Positions 43,461 through 51,710 of a stretch of 64,000 nucleotides of DNA are shown piece by piece. Each line of letters starts with the position of its first letter. The stretch's first letter is position 1. The stretch comes from Bacteriovorax sp. Lineage in GTDB: Bacteria; Bdellovibrionota; Bacteriovoracia; Bacteriovoracales; Bacteriovoracaceae. The stretch lies in NCBI GenBank assembly GCA_018060625.1, contig JAGOVS010000002.1, positions 1 to 64,000 of the forward strand, in the 5' to 3' direction. The position numbers and the translations under genes are program-made. A model generated the notes under the pieces. The model saw only the letters and a program-made list of their open reading frames with translations. It did not search any database and had not been told where the DNA came from.

Positions 43461-44604
43461 TTAGTGCTCACTTGAAGGCGTACCTTTTTCGACCTGCCAC
43501 CGCAAATAGGCATCTATAAAATGATCTAAATCTCCCTCTAATACTTTTTCAGCGTTAGACGTTTCAAAATCAGTGCGATGATCTTTAACTAACTTATAAG
43601 GATGAAGAACATAAGAGCGAATTTGAGCCCCCCAAGCAATGTCTTTTTTATTTGCTTCCAATTCAGCTTCCTTAGCGCGTCTTTTGTCCATTTCCAGTTC
43701 ATAAAGTCTTGATCGTAAAACTTTCATCGCTTGGGCCTTGTTCTGAAGTTGAGAGCGCTCATTTTGACAAACAACAACCGTATTTGTTGGTAAGTGAGTT
43801 AAACGAACTGCTGAGTCTGTCGTATTAACCCCCTGTCCTCCTGAGCCCCCTGCGCGATAAACATCAATCCGCAAATCTTTATCAAGAATTTCGATTTCAA
43901 TTGTATCGTCAATTTCAGCAGAAACATAAAGTGAAGCAAAAGAAGTATGTCTTCTGCCTGCTGAATCAAAAGGAGATAAGCGCACGAGACGATGCACCCC
44001 TGATTCCGATTTCAAAAGTCCATAAGCATAATTGCCTGAGATTGTCATGGTCGCGGATTTTATTCCCGCAGAATCGCCTTCTTGAGTATCTAGAATTTGG
44101 ACCTTAAATTTTTTTGATTCTGCCCATCTCATGATCATTCGCAAAAGCATAAAGGCCCAGTCACAAGACTCAGTTCCACCTGCTCCTGCATTGACTGTGA
44201 CAATCGCATTATTGGGATCAACCTCTCCGGCCAATAAAACTTTTTGTTCAGCCAAGAGAAACTCTGCTAAGAAGTTTTTATAAACCTCAATGGCCTCCTC
44301 GGCTGAAGATTCATCATTTTCAGAAAGCGCAAAGTCTAGAAGAACATCAAAATCATCGTACAATTGCTTAAGATGGAGATAGGTATTAACGACTTCCTCG
44401 ATGACCGATTTTTCTTTTTGAATTTTTGCTGCATTCGTGGAATCATCCCAAAATCCCTCCATTCCCTCAAAGCGCTTTATCTCTTCAAGTCGATTCTGCT
44501 TTTTTTCAATTTCAAAGCGACCTCCGCAGAAGATCGAGCTTTTCTGTATAGTTTTTTATATCAAGTTTTTTTTCGTTGAGATCAATTCTAATTTGTTCAT
44601 TCAT
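43461..44604 (-). CDS. prfB: peptide chain release factor 2, programmed +1 frameshift
   Basis: RF2 recognises UGA and UAA and frees the peptide from the ribosome. Thirty codons from ATG 44604 (AAGG before it) end at an in-frame TGA (44512-44514); skipping one base there joins a 350-codon frame, giving 380 residues. The longer frame shows the GGQ hydrolysis motif GGSGGQGVN and the SPF stop-codon reading motif (LVRLSPFDSAGRR), which marks RF2. A reading that begins at the later ATG 44462 would drop the N-terminal 47 residues. The gene sits one base after ybeY and directly before the Lol permease. Confidence 0.95.
44512..44526 (-). promoter_or_regulatory. prfB +1 frameshift signal
   Basis: The minus strand reads CGGAGG-TCG-CTT-TGA-A. 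A Shine-Dalgarno-like GGAGG stands three bases before the slippery CTT-T, and the stop is TGA, the codon RF2 itself reads. The layout and spacing equal the E. coli AGGGGG-TAT-CTT-TGA site, so scarce RF2 favours frameshifting and more RF2 synthesis. Confidence 0.95.
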
Positions 44605-44605
44605 T

Positions 44606-45136
44606 TTATTTAACCTTTAATTTTTTATAAATTTTTTTTACTAAATCCGCCTCTAGTGCTTCCATTATATTTTCTTCTTTGCGAGAGATCTCGTGATCAA
44701 ATCCCAGAAGATGCAAAAAACCGTGAACGGCAAGGTGTATGACTTCTTGAGCATAAGTAATTTGAAATTCGCGGGCCTGAATTTTTGCGACATCCCTGCA
44801 GATCACCAAGTCTCCGAGATCGAGAGTTGGTGGGTATTTTTCTCGAACTTTTTTATCAAATCGAAGATTCTCATGAACTGGAAAAGAGAGGACATCGGTC
44901 GCGTAATCTTTTTGTCTGTAGAGTCGATTGAGGCTTCTTATTTTGCTTTTTCCACAAAGAGTCATGGAGAGCGATACAAATTGAACCCCTTTAAAATGAG
45001 GGTTTTGAGAGAGAAAAACAGAAAAACTCTTTTCCATAATTGGCAACAGAGGAGAAATATCGCTCAATGATAAAGCTTGCCCTTTACTAGTTTTCTTTTT
45101 TATCCGATTATCATGAAGATTTATACTTAATTTCAT
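44606..45136 (-). CDS. ybeY: endoribonuclease YbeY (16S rRNA maturation)
   Basis: A 176-residue metalloprotein. The zinc motif H-x3-H-x5-H is AVHGFLHLLGFDHE, and the preceding blocks SMTLCGKSKIRSLNRLYRQKDYATDVLSFP and LGDLVICRDVA are typical. It trims the 16S rRNA 3' end and takes part in ribosome quality control. Start codons of ybeY and the divergent mazG are only 17 bases apart, so their promoters must overlap or lie in coding sequence. Confidence 0.93.
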   Translation of the reverse strand: MKLSINLHDNRIKKKTSKGQALSLSDISPLLPIMEKSFSVFLSQNPHFKGVQFVSLSMTLCGKSKIRSLNRLYRQKDYATDVLSFPVHENLRFDKKVREKYPPTLDLGDLVICRDVAKIQAREFQITYAQEVIHLAVHGFLHLLGFDHEISRKEENIMEALEADLVKKIYKKLKVK

Positions 45137-45153
45137 TCCTAAAAAGGTATCAC

Positions 45154-45966
45154 ATGAAAACTAATTTTGAAAAACTAAAAGATATCATTCTCGCTCTAAG
45201 AGATCCAGAACATGGATGCCCATGGGACTTAAAGCAAACCCACGAATCATTACTCAAATACTTACTTGAGGAATCCTATGAATTTATCGAGGCGGTAGAA
45301 GAAAAAGATTCAAAAAAAATGGAAGAAGAAATTGGAGATGTTCTCATGCAAGTTCTTCTTCATGCACAACTCGGAAATGAGCGCGGCGAATTTGACATTG
45401 AGTCCATTTCCGCTACATTATCAGAAAAACTCATTCGTCGACATCCCCATGTTTTTGAAAATAATCACTCCCGCATCGACTCAGAACAAGTAATGATTAA
45501 CTGGGAACGTATTAAAAAAGAAGAAAAGGCAAAAGAAGAAAGTGCTCTTTCGCATCACCGTATAACAGCATCAGTTCTAAACGCTCCTCCGTTAATGGCC
45601 GCAACTAAAATTGGAAAAAAAACAAACGAGCTAAAATTTGACTGGGAGAATTACAACCAAGTTGCCTATAAGGTTGAAGAAGAGTGGCAAGAACTTAAAG
45701 AAGAACTCACTCCTCACCGAGAGCTAAATCGCGAGGCCGTTTTTGAAGAACTGGGGGATTTGCTTTTTTCAATTGCCCAATTAGCACGACATTTAAATCT
45801 TGATGCTGACGATGCACTCAAGGCAGCCAATAAAAAATTTCTTCGCCGCTTTCATGACATGGAAGATCTCATGCTGAAAAGCAATGTAAAACTAGAAGAC
45901 ATGAATCAAGAGCAAATGGACGTTTACTGGAACCAGGCCAAAGTGAATGAAAAAGCTAAAAAGTAA
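45154..45966 (+). CDS. mazG: nucleoside triphosphate pyrophosphohydrolase MazG
   Basis: A 270-residue house-cleaning enzyme that cuts non-standard or excess NTPs to NMP and pyrophosphate. It has two MazG domains: the N-terminal active one with [31 protein letters not shown] and [15 protein letters not shown] (E-x-x-E ... E-x-x-D metal site), and the C-terminal one with [12 protein letters not shown] and [23 protein letters not shown] precedes the ATG. It overlaps coaE by 20 bases. Confidence 0.94.
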   Translation: MKTNFEKLKDIILALRDPEHGCPWDLKQTHESLLKYLLEESYEFIEAVEEKDSKKMEEEIGDVLMQVLLHAQLGNERGEFDIESISATLSEKLIRRHPHVFENNHSRIDSEQVMINWERIKKEEKAKEESALSHHRITASVLNAPPLMAATKIGKKTNELKFDWENYNQVAYKVEEEWQELKEELTPHRELNREAVFEELGDLLFSIAQLARHLNLDADDALKAANKKFLRRFHDMEDLMLKSNVKLEDMNQEQMDVYWNQAKVNEKAKK

Positions 45967-46585
45967 TTTCATCAAATTAACCCCAGCAACTAGACTTTAT
46001 CACATTCCAGTGCCCATTATTGGCCTCACTGGAGGAATTGGGACAGGGAAAAGCACGGTCGCGGCCCTTTTTAAAGACGAAGGTATTCCCGTAATTGATG
46101 CTGATGTCTTAGTTAAAAATATTTACCAAAAAAAGGAAACGAAAGATTTTATCAAGCAACATTTTCCTTCGGTCATCGATAATGAGCAGATACAATTTAA
46201 AAAATTACGCGAAATCGTTTTTAGCAATGAAGAAGCTAAAAAGCTTGTGGAGAATTTCATTTATGCATTAATGCCAGATGAATTCCATCACGCATTCTCT
46301 CAGTTCAATAATCCAAGCTTCATCGTCTATGATGTCCCTCTGTTATTTGAAAAACAGCTCCATCAACTTATCGACCTTTCTATTTGTGTGTATTCTACCA
46401 AAGAAATGCAAATGGTCAGAGTTATGAAACGAGACCATATTGACCGTGAGTTAGCTGAAAAAATCATTGAAAAACAAATGGATATTGAAATAAAAAGAAG
46501 CCTAGCCGATTTCCAACTTGAAAATATTCGTACCCCTGAAGAATTAAAAAAACATTTTCACGATCTTTTCAAAAGCATCACTTAG
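45947..46585 (+). CDS. coaE: dephospho-CoA kinase
   Basis: A 212-residue P-loop kinase for the last step of CoA synthesis. Motifs: [35 protein letters not shown]. The first 20 residues before the P-loop strand are longer than in most CoaE; this start lies inside mazG and a shorter protein cannot be excluded. With coaBC and panC on the same window the CoA pathway is well represented. Confidence 0.92.
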   Translation: MKKLKSNFIKLTPATRLYHIPVPIIGLTGGIGTGKSTVAALFKDEGIPVIDADVLVKNIYQKKETKDFIKQHFPSVIDNEQIQFKKLREIVFSNEEAKKLVENFIYALMPDEFHHAFSQFNNPSFIVYDVPLLFEKQLHQLIDLSICVYSTKEMQMVRVMKRDHIDRELAEKIIEKQMDIEIKRSLADFQLENIRTPEELKKHFHDLFKSIT

Positions 46586-46594
46586 ATTTCGTCT

Positions 46595-48955
46595 TTAAAC
46601 CGAAACCTCTTGACTTGGAGAGATGACCTGAAGATGCTCTGGAGTTAATCCTGAGAGCACGCACATCTCATCCACCCTCTTCATTTCTGACTTTAAGTTG
46701 GCAACTAAGGATTTTAAAACATTCACAAGTTCATCGTCTTTCGAATGAGCATTTTGAGAGATCTTAGCTGCTGAAAACTGTGCATTGTCTAAATTATTTC
46801 TAATACTCTCAAGTCTTGATTTAATCAAGTCCAAGTCAATCTTCTCTCTAGACTCAACCATCATATCTAATTTTGTCACAGTTACATCAAGCATCGTTAC
46901 GACTTGATTGAAACCATTGAGGACTTTTTCAAATCCTCGCATTTCAAGTTTTATTTTACCAAGAAATTGATCGATGCGCTGAGTATCCCCCTCTTGATTT
47001 TGGAAAATAAGCAATTGATCAAGAACTTGAGTAATTCGGGACTTAAATTCATCAACATTTCCTTTCAATTCCTTAAATTCCGATTTTAGACCTGTAATTG
47101 TTTTTAAGGATCTTAAATATTCGTCTACGGTCTTATCTGCCTTCTCAGCACTGGAGAGAATCTTATTTTGGTCTTTATAAAAATCTTTTGAACAATTAAG
47201 AGTGAAGCGAAACTGCTCTTCTAATTGATCTCGAGCATCCAGAACGCCACTCACTGTCGCTTTGAATTGATTAAATTTATTCATTGATGCTCTTTGGGTT
47301 TCAAAAGAGCTGACCAGCGATTTTCTTATTTCCGTAACAGTATTTCGCTGTTCTGACAATGCATTTTCTAATCTCTCAATTTCCCCAGTTAAGTCATCTT
47401 GTATGGCCTCATGCTTTTCTACGTATTGAGAAAATTTTGTATAAAGCTCTCCGCCCCCTGCCTCTTCAATTTTTTCCCGGAGATGGGTCTTGAGATCGTT
47501 TGTCATTGATTCATTATAATAAGCATGGACCACCTCAATCATCGGGGCAGTAATGGCCGATTTTTGATTATTTAATCTTTCTTCAACCTGAGTCATTGGG
47601 TAGAAAATAATCATTATTCGTTTTTGACCAGAATACTCTGCCGGTGACACATGCATTTCATAAGGTATGGCCTTGGCAATTCCAGCTGTCTTTACTTGAA
47701 TTTTATAAACCCCTGAAGTACTCATCCGAAGAGCGCTAAGAATTGAGCTATTATCTTCAAGATTGGTAAATCGTTGTAGAAAATCCCATGTTAAAGAATC
47801 ACCACCATCCTCATTGAAATTTTGAAGTTTCCATTCTTCATAAAAATGGGAATTACCCCAAATTAAATTTAAATTGGAATCCAACAAAATAGAAGCAAAT
47901 GGCATGGCCTCTTGAAAGACCGACCCATAAGTTATTCTTTTATGGACATAATCGCGATATTTTTCTAACTCCGCAGTGAATTCATGGGAAAATTGATCCA
48001 TATTTTTTGGATCAACAGGAAGAAGACCTTCCTTGATTGTATCGAGAATTAATTTTTCTGTTTTTAATGATCCGCGCTTTGCTGAGTAGTTATAAATGAC
48101 AAAACCCAGAATAATGGAGGCAGAAAAGCTTGCGAAGATAATGATAAAAGAATAAAGAATTGTCTGTGAGCTTTTTTCAAACTGTATTTTCTTTAATGCG
48201 ATTTCAGGCTCAACGAATTTAAACCATTCCTGGTAATCATTTCCAAAATCCTTATAGACCCTGTTAAATTTTTTATGGTCTTCGACATAATTTTCTAAAA
48301 GTCCAGCCTCTAATTTAATGGTCTTAATTCTATTGATGATGGCCATTTTAATATCGGTCTGCAAACCAGAGGATTCAGTAAAATTTGTCATCGCTTCAAT
48401 ATCATTATTTATTGATTGGGTTAAATTTTGAGTTTTTTCAAAATTGTATAACCCTCCCTGCATCAATCGTCCGGGAGAAGTTTTTATTCTTAAATTCATC
48501 GCCATCTTTGTTAAAGTAGGCCATTTTTTTTCAGTGACAAAATTTTCAAAAGTTGTCACTTTAGAAGAGATACTATTTAAAATCGTCGTCAATTCTGGGG
48601 CCGATTGAAAATTATTTAACTCAACTTTAATTTTGCTTGTATTTGATTCAAAAGTCGTCAAACTCCCTGTTGGCTTTATAGATTTTAAATCCTGAATATC
48701 CTGCTCAAGCCGTTTAAAAATGCGATTGGCATCTTTAATTCGATCACCATCAACAAATTTTTTAATTTCATCAAGATCATTGCGCTCCTTAACTGCTCGA
48801 ACCTTACTTGTCCCATCATAAAGATTGCTCACATATTCAATATTGAGAAGTCCAGAACTCCAATAAAACTTTGCTCCGTAGACAAATAGGCCAGTCATTG
48901 CCATCAAAACAAAGACGTAATAAAAATGCACAACTCGTCCTAGAGTAAATCGCAT
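46595..48955 (-). CDS. membrane sensor with PAS-like domain and coiled coil, no output domain
   Basis: A 786-residue protein. TM1 at about 10-30; a 230-residue all-helical periplasmic domain (31-264); TM2 at about 265-290; a cytoplasmic linker; a PAS-like domain at about 340-455 (FASILLDSNLNLIWGN, GVYKIQVKTAG, RIMIIFYPMT); then about 300 residues of helix and coiled coil. The layout is that of a sensor kinase or chemoreceptor, but there is no H-box, ATPase domain, GGDEF, or the conserved chemoreceptor hairpin tip. It follows fliA and an orphan gene at the end of the flagellar operon, so a role in motility or surface sensing is likely but unproven. Confidence 0.7.
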   Translation of the reverse strand: MRFTLGRVVHFYYVFVLMAMTGLFVYGAKFYWSSGLLNIEYVSNLYDGTSKVRAVKERNDLDEIKKFVDGDRIKDANRIFKRLEQDIQDLKSIKPTGSLTTFESNTSKIKVELNNFQSAPELTTILNSISSKVTTFENFVTEKKWPTLTKMAMNLRIKTSPGRLMQGGLYNFEKTQNLTQSINNDIEAMTNFTESSGLQTDIKMAIINRIKTIKLEAGLLENYVEDHKKFNRVYKDFGNDYQEWFKFVEPEIALKKIQFEKSSQTILYSFIIIFASFSASIILGFVIYNYSAKRGSLKTEKLILDTIKEGLLPVDPKNMDQFSHEFTAELEKYRDYVHKRITYGSVFQEAMPFASILLDSNLNLIWGNSHFYEEWKLQNFNEDGGDSLTWDFLQRFTNLEDNSSILSALRMSTSGVYKIQVKTAGIAKAIPYEMHVSPAEYSGQKRIMIIFYPMTQVEERLNNQKSAITAPMIEVVHAYYNESMTNDLKTHLREKIEEAGGGELYTKFSQYVEKHEAIQDDLTGEIERLENALSEQRNTVTEIRKSLVSSFETQRASMNKFNQFKATVSGVLDARDQLEEQFRFTLNCSKDFYKDQNKILSSAEKADKTVDEYLRSLKTITGLKSEFKELKGNVDEFKSRITQVLDQLLIFQNQEGDTQRIDQFLGKIKLEMRGFEKVLNGFNQVVTMLDVTVTKLDMMVESREKIDLDLIKSRLESIRNNLDNAQFSAAKISQNAHSKDDELVNVLKSLVANLKSEMKRVDEMCVLSGLTPEHLQVISPSQEVSV

Positions 48956-48979
48956 AAATGCTCCTTACGGATTAATGAA

Positions 48980-49942
48980 TTACTGATTGAATAGAGAGAA
49001 AAAATCGATCGTTCGATAATATGTAGAAACATCCTGTTCCCTCATTTGTTCACTATCATTGGTGCTTGCTAGACTTCGTGAATAAGCCTCAGTTGCAAGA
49101 TAACCCTTCATAGGTAGTATGATGGAAACTGGACGAAATAAAAAGGGAAAGTGTAAAATTTCTTTATTGGCCGATTCCAGACGAGTCAGATCTGGTATTC
49201 CAAAAATGTGCTTAACCGAAAGATCACTTCCGACTTCAATAACGTTGTGTTCACCCACCGATTTAACATTCTCCAAGAGAGAACGGTAATGACAAAAGAT
49301 ATTGGAGAATCCTACGAAATAGTTTTCTTTGCTTCCCACCTTAAAGCTCACTTTATAGACGAGCGAATCGTCATGGGAAATATCAACTTTTAAATCCAAC
49401 TTAAATAGTCCGGGTTTAGCCGTTTTTTCTAAGTTAAACGTCAACAAGACTTTTTGTCGCAAAAGTTTTCTTGTCACAACGTAAATGAATTTTCGATTCA
49501 TCTGAAGATGTCCATCCTCTAAGATCATACCCGAAACAAGTAACCGATTATCATCCAGTTTAGCATTAATTTGCCCATGATAATTAAAAAGTGAAACGAC
49601 AGACAGTACCTCTGGAATAATTTCTAAAATGAGATTCCATTTTTTAAGATCAATCTTAGAAGTTTCTTTTTGGTATTGAAAAAACTTAAACTTGGACTTG
49701 TTACTAAAAAATTCAGTAAAAATTGATTCGAACTTTTCATCTAAGACGCGAGAGACGAGATCAAAATGGGCCACTTGTCCCAAGGCCGTAGCATCGGCCT
49801 TTCTCTTCATCTCCGATAAATGGAAATAGGCCCTACCTATCAAAGGCGAAAGTGAAAACTCTGAGAGCAATTGAATATCCTCAAGGGTGCTTAGCCCTAA
49901 TTCATAGTCATCTTGCAAAGTTTTTTGCATTCGCTTTTCCAT
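48980..49942 (-). CDS. hypothetical protein downstream of fliA
   Basis: A 320-residue cytoplasmic-looking protein with no signal peptide or membrane span. The N-terminal third is helical, and the middle and C-terminal parts are beta-rich (VLLTFNLEKTAKPGLFKLDLKVD, LVYKVSFKVGSKENYFVGF). It starts 3 bases after fliA and ends 24 bases before the membrane sensor gene, so all three are one transcript. I recognise no motif. Its fixed place suggests a regulator or partner in flagellar gene control. Confidence 0.65.
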   Translation of the reverse strand: MEKRMQKTLQDDYELGLSTLEDIQLLSEFSLSPLIGRAYFHLSEMKRKADATALGQVAHFDLVSRVLDEKFESIFTEFFSNKSKFKFFQYQKETSKIDLKKWNLILEIIPEVLSVVSLFNYHGQINAKLDDNRLLVSGMILEDGHLQMNRKFIYVVTRKLLRQKVLLTFNLEKTAKPGLFKLDLKVDISHDDSLVYKVSFKVGSKENYFVGFSNIFCHYRSLLENVKSVGEHNVIEVGSDLSVKHIFGIPDLTRLESANKEILHFPFLFRPVSIILPMKGYLATEAYSRSLASTNDSEQMREQDVSTYYRTIDFFSLFNQ

Positions 49943-49944
49943 TT

Positions 49945-50730
49945 TTAACTAGCTAAATCCTCAACTGATTCAAAGATGGTTCTCAACTTTGATCTCAATT
50001 TCAAAATGGCCTGTGTGTGTAACTGGGAAACTCTTGACTCTGTCACATCCAAAACCTGACCAATTTCTTTAAGGTTCAAGTCTTCATAGTAATAAAGCGA
50101 AAGAACTAGTCTTTGCTTCTCTGGCAAAGTCATAATCCCTTCTTTTATTTTATCCCGTGAATCTTTCTGACTAACAGTTGTGTATGGATTTAAGGCCCTG
50201 TGATCTTCCATAACTTCAGAAATGAGTTTTTTGTCACCCTTGTTAAAACTCGCCGAATCATCAATATTGAGGAGAGAAATTGACTTTGCCTTATTTAGCA
50301 GATCATGAAATTCCTCTTGATTCATGCCAAGTTCAGCACACATTTCTTCATCAGTGGCAGGACGCCCCAACCCAGCTTCCAGTTTTGAATAGGCCCTCTC
50401 CACTGTCTTGGCTTTTTCTCGTATTGATCGTGGAACCCAATCCTGTGCGCGTAATTCATCGAGGATGGCCCCTCGAATCCTAAATTCCGCGTAAGTCTTA
50501 AATTTATTATCTCGATTAGGATCAAATTTTTCAATTGCATCCATCAATCCGATAACCCCACAAGAAATGAGATCATCTAATTCAATATTAGAAGGAAGTC
50601 TTGAAGCAATTTTCTGAGCTATGTATTTTACAAGTGGAGCATATTCAATAATAATTTCGTCTTTAATTTTTGGTTCTACTGTAGAACGGTAATCTTTTAA
50701 ATTCTTTAATTTTTTTGATAGAGTCGACAT
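49945..50730 (-). CDS. fliA: flagellar RNA polymerase sigma factor FliA/WhiG type
   Basis: A 261-residue sigma-28 family factor. Region 2 includes LVKYIAQKIASRLPSNIELDDLISCGVIGLMDAIEKFDP and FKTYAEFRIRGAILDELRAQDWVPRSIR, region 3 LGRPATDEEMCAELGM and region 4 MTLPEKQRLVLSLYYYEDLNLKEIG with a helix-turn-helix. It directs late flagellar and chemotaxis genes. FlgM, the usual anti-sigma factor, is not in the window. Confidence 0.94.
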   Translation of the reverse strand: MSTLSKKLKNLKDYRSTVEPKIKDEIIIEYAPLVKYIAQKIASRLPSNIELDDLISCGVIGLMDAIEKFDPNRDNKFKTYAEFRIRGAILDELRAQDWVPRSIREKAKTVERAYSKLEAGLGRPATDEEMCAELGMNQEEFHDLLNKAKSISLLNIDDSASFNKGDKKLISEVMEDHRALNPYTTVSQKDSRDKIKEGIMTLPEKQRLVLSLYYYEDLNLKEIGQVLDVTESRVSQLHTQAILKLRSKLRTIFESVEDLAS

Positions 50731-50745
50731 GCTGGGCCTCCCTGC

Positions 50746-51633
50746 TTAAAATTGTGTACGAACATCATGTTCGAGGCTCTGTGAGTTTTTGGAAGAGAGG
50801 TCAAAATCCCTCCCAAGAGCTGCGCCCTCTATCTCATCGGTAAATTTCTTTACAATTTTCACAAAATTTTTATGCAGGGAAGAATTTTCCTGTTCCAATA
50901 AAACTGAATCAAATTGATCGACGGGAATCTCCTCATTTTTAATTCCACCAAGAATATGAAGTCTACACTTCAGGAATGTTTCAACCGTTTCACTCAAGGT
51001 TTTAACCATTCTTTGGTACTGAGGCTCAGATGAGACCTTGTTAATGAGTAAATGATTATCATTCACTCCAAATTCCTTATTGAGAATCTTAATAAGCGAA
51101 TAGGAGTCAGTAACTGACGATTTATCAGGCGTTACAACGACAAAGCGGTAATCACTATAAGCGTTGAGAGTAAGTGTTTCTTTAGTGATGCCTGCGGGGC
51201 AATCTAGAATTATATAATCGTAATCCCTTTCATGATTCACCAGAATATCAATGATGATTCGATCAACTTCTAAATTCTTATTAAATAAGTCAATACTCCC
51301 ATTGCACCCAGAGAGAAGATGAAGATTACCATCTTTATGAAGACAATCATCAAAGTCTCTTTGTGCTGATATGAGCTCGTAAAAATAATTATTGATTGGA
51401 AGACCAAGCTTAACGACAGTATTGGACAAATTTGTATCACAATCAAGTAATAAGACTTTATAACCTGAACTGGCCATCAGGCGGGCCATTTTCACAGCGA
51501 CAGAGGTTTTTCCGACTCCCCCCTTTCCAGCAGTCACAGATATTGTTTTTGCCTTAAGACCTGTTTTTTTAGACTGGTACTTATTCTGAGAAACTAGCCA
51601 ATCACTTGGATTGGATTTTTTTAAACTAAGCAT
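50746..51633 (-). CDS. flhG: flagellar number regulator FlhG (MinD-like ATPase)
   Basis: A 295-residue MinD/ParA-type ATPase. The deviant Walker A TAGKGGVGKTSVAV is intact near residues 34-47, with Walker A' VLLLDCDTNLSN and Walker B DYIILDCPAG. The N-terminus (SLKKSNPSDWLVSQNK) could carry the FlhF-stimulating segment (DQA-x-x-LR) seen in other FlhG, but that motif is not clear here. FlhG limits flagellar number together with FlhF, which is encoded just upstream and is degenerate in this organism. Confidence 0.93.
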   Translation of the reverse strand: MLSLKKSNPSDWLVSQNKYQSKKTGLKAKTISVTAGKGGVGKTSVAVKMARLMASSGYKVLLLDCDTNLSNTVVKLGLPINNYFYELISAQRDFDDCLHKDGNLHLLSGCNGSIDLFNKNLEVDRIIIDILVNHERDYDYIILDCPAGITKETLTLNAYSDYRFVVVTPDKSSVTDSYSLIKILNKEFGVNDNHLLINKVSSEPQYQRMVKTLSETVETFLKCRLHILGGIKNEEIPVDQFDSVLLEQENSSLHKNFVKIVKKFTDEIEGAALGRDFDLSSKNSQSLEHDVRTQF

Positions 51634-51710
51634 GGACTTCCTGTCTCCTCTTAGACTATTAACTAATCAACGAGCTCCCTCATGGAATTCGTTTTAACTA
51701 TCAAAAAAAA

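Noticed and set aside
43461-44462. prfB truncated at its 5' end
   Set aside because: The missing N-terminus is encoded upstream in another frame and joined by a typical CTT-TGA frameshift site.
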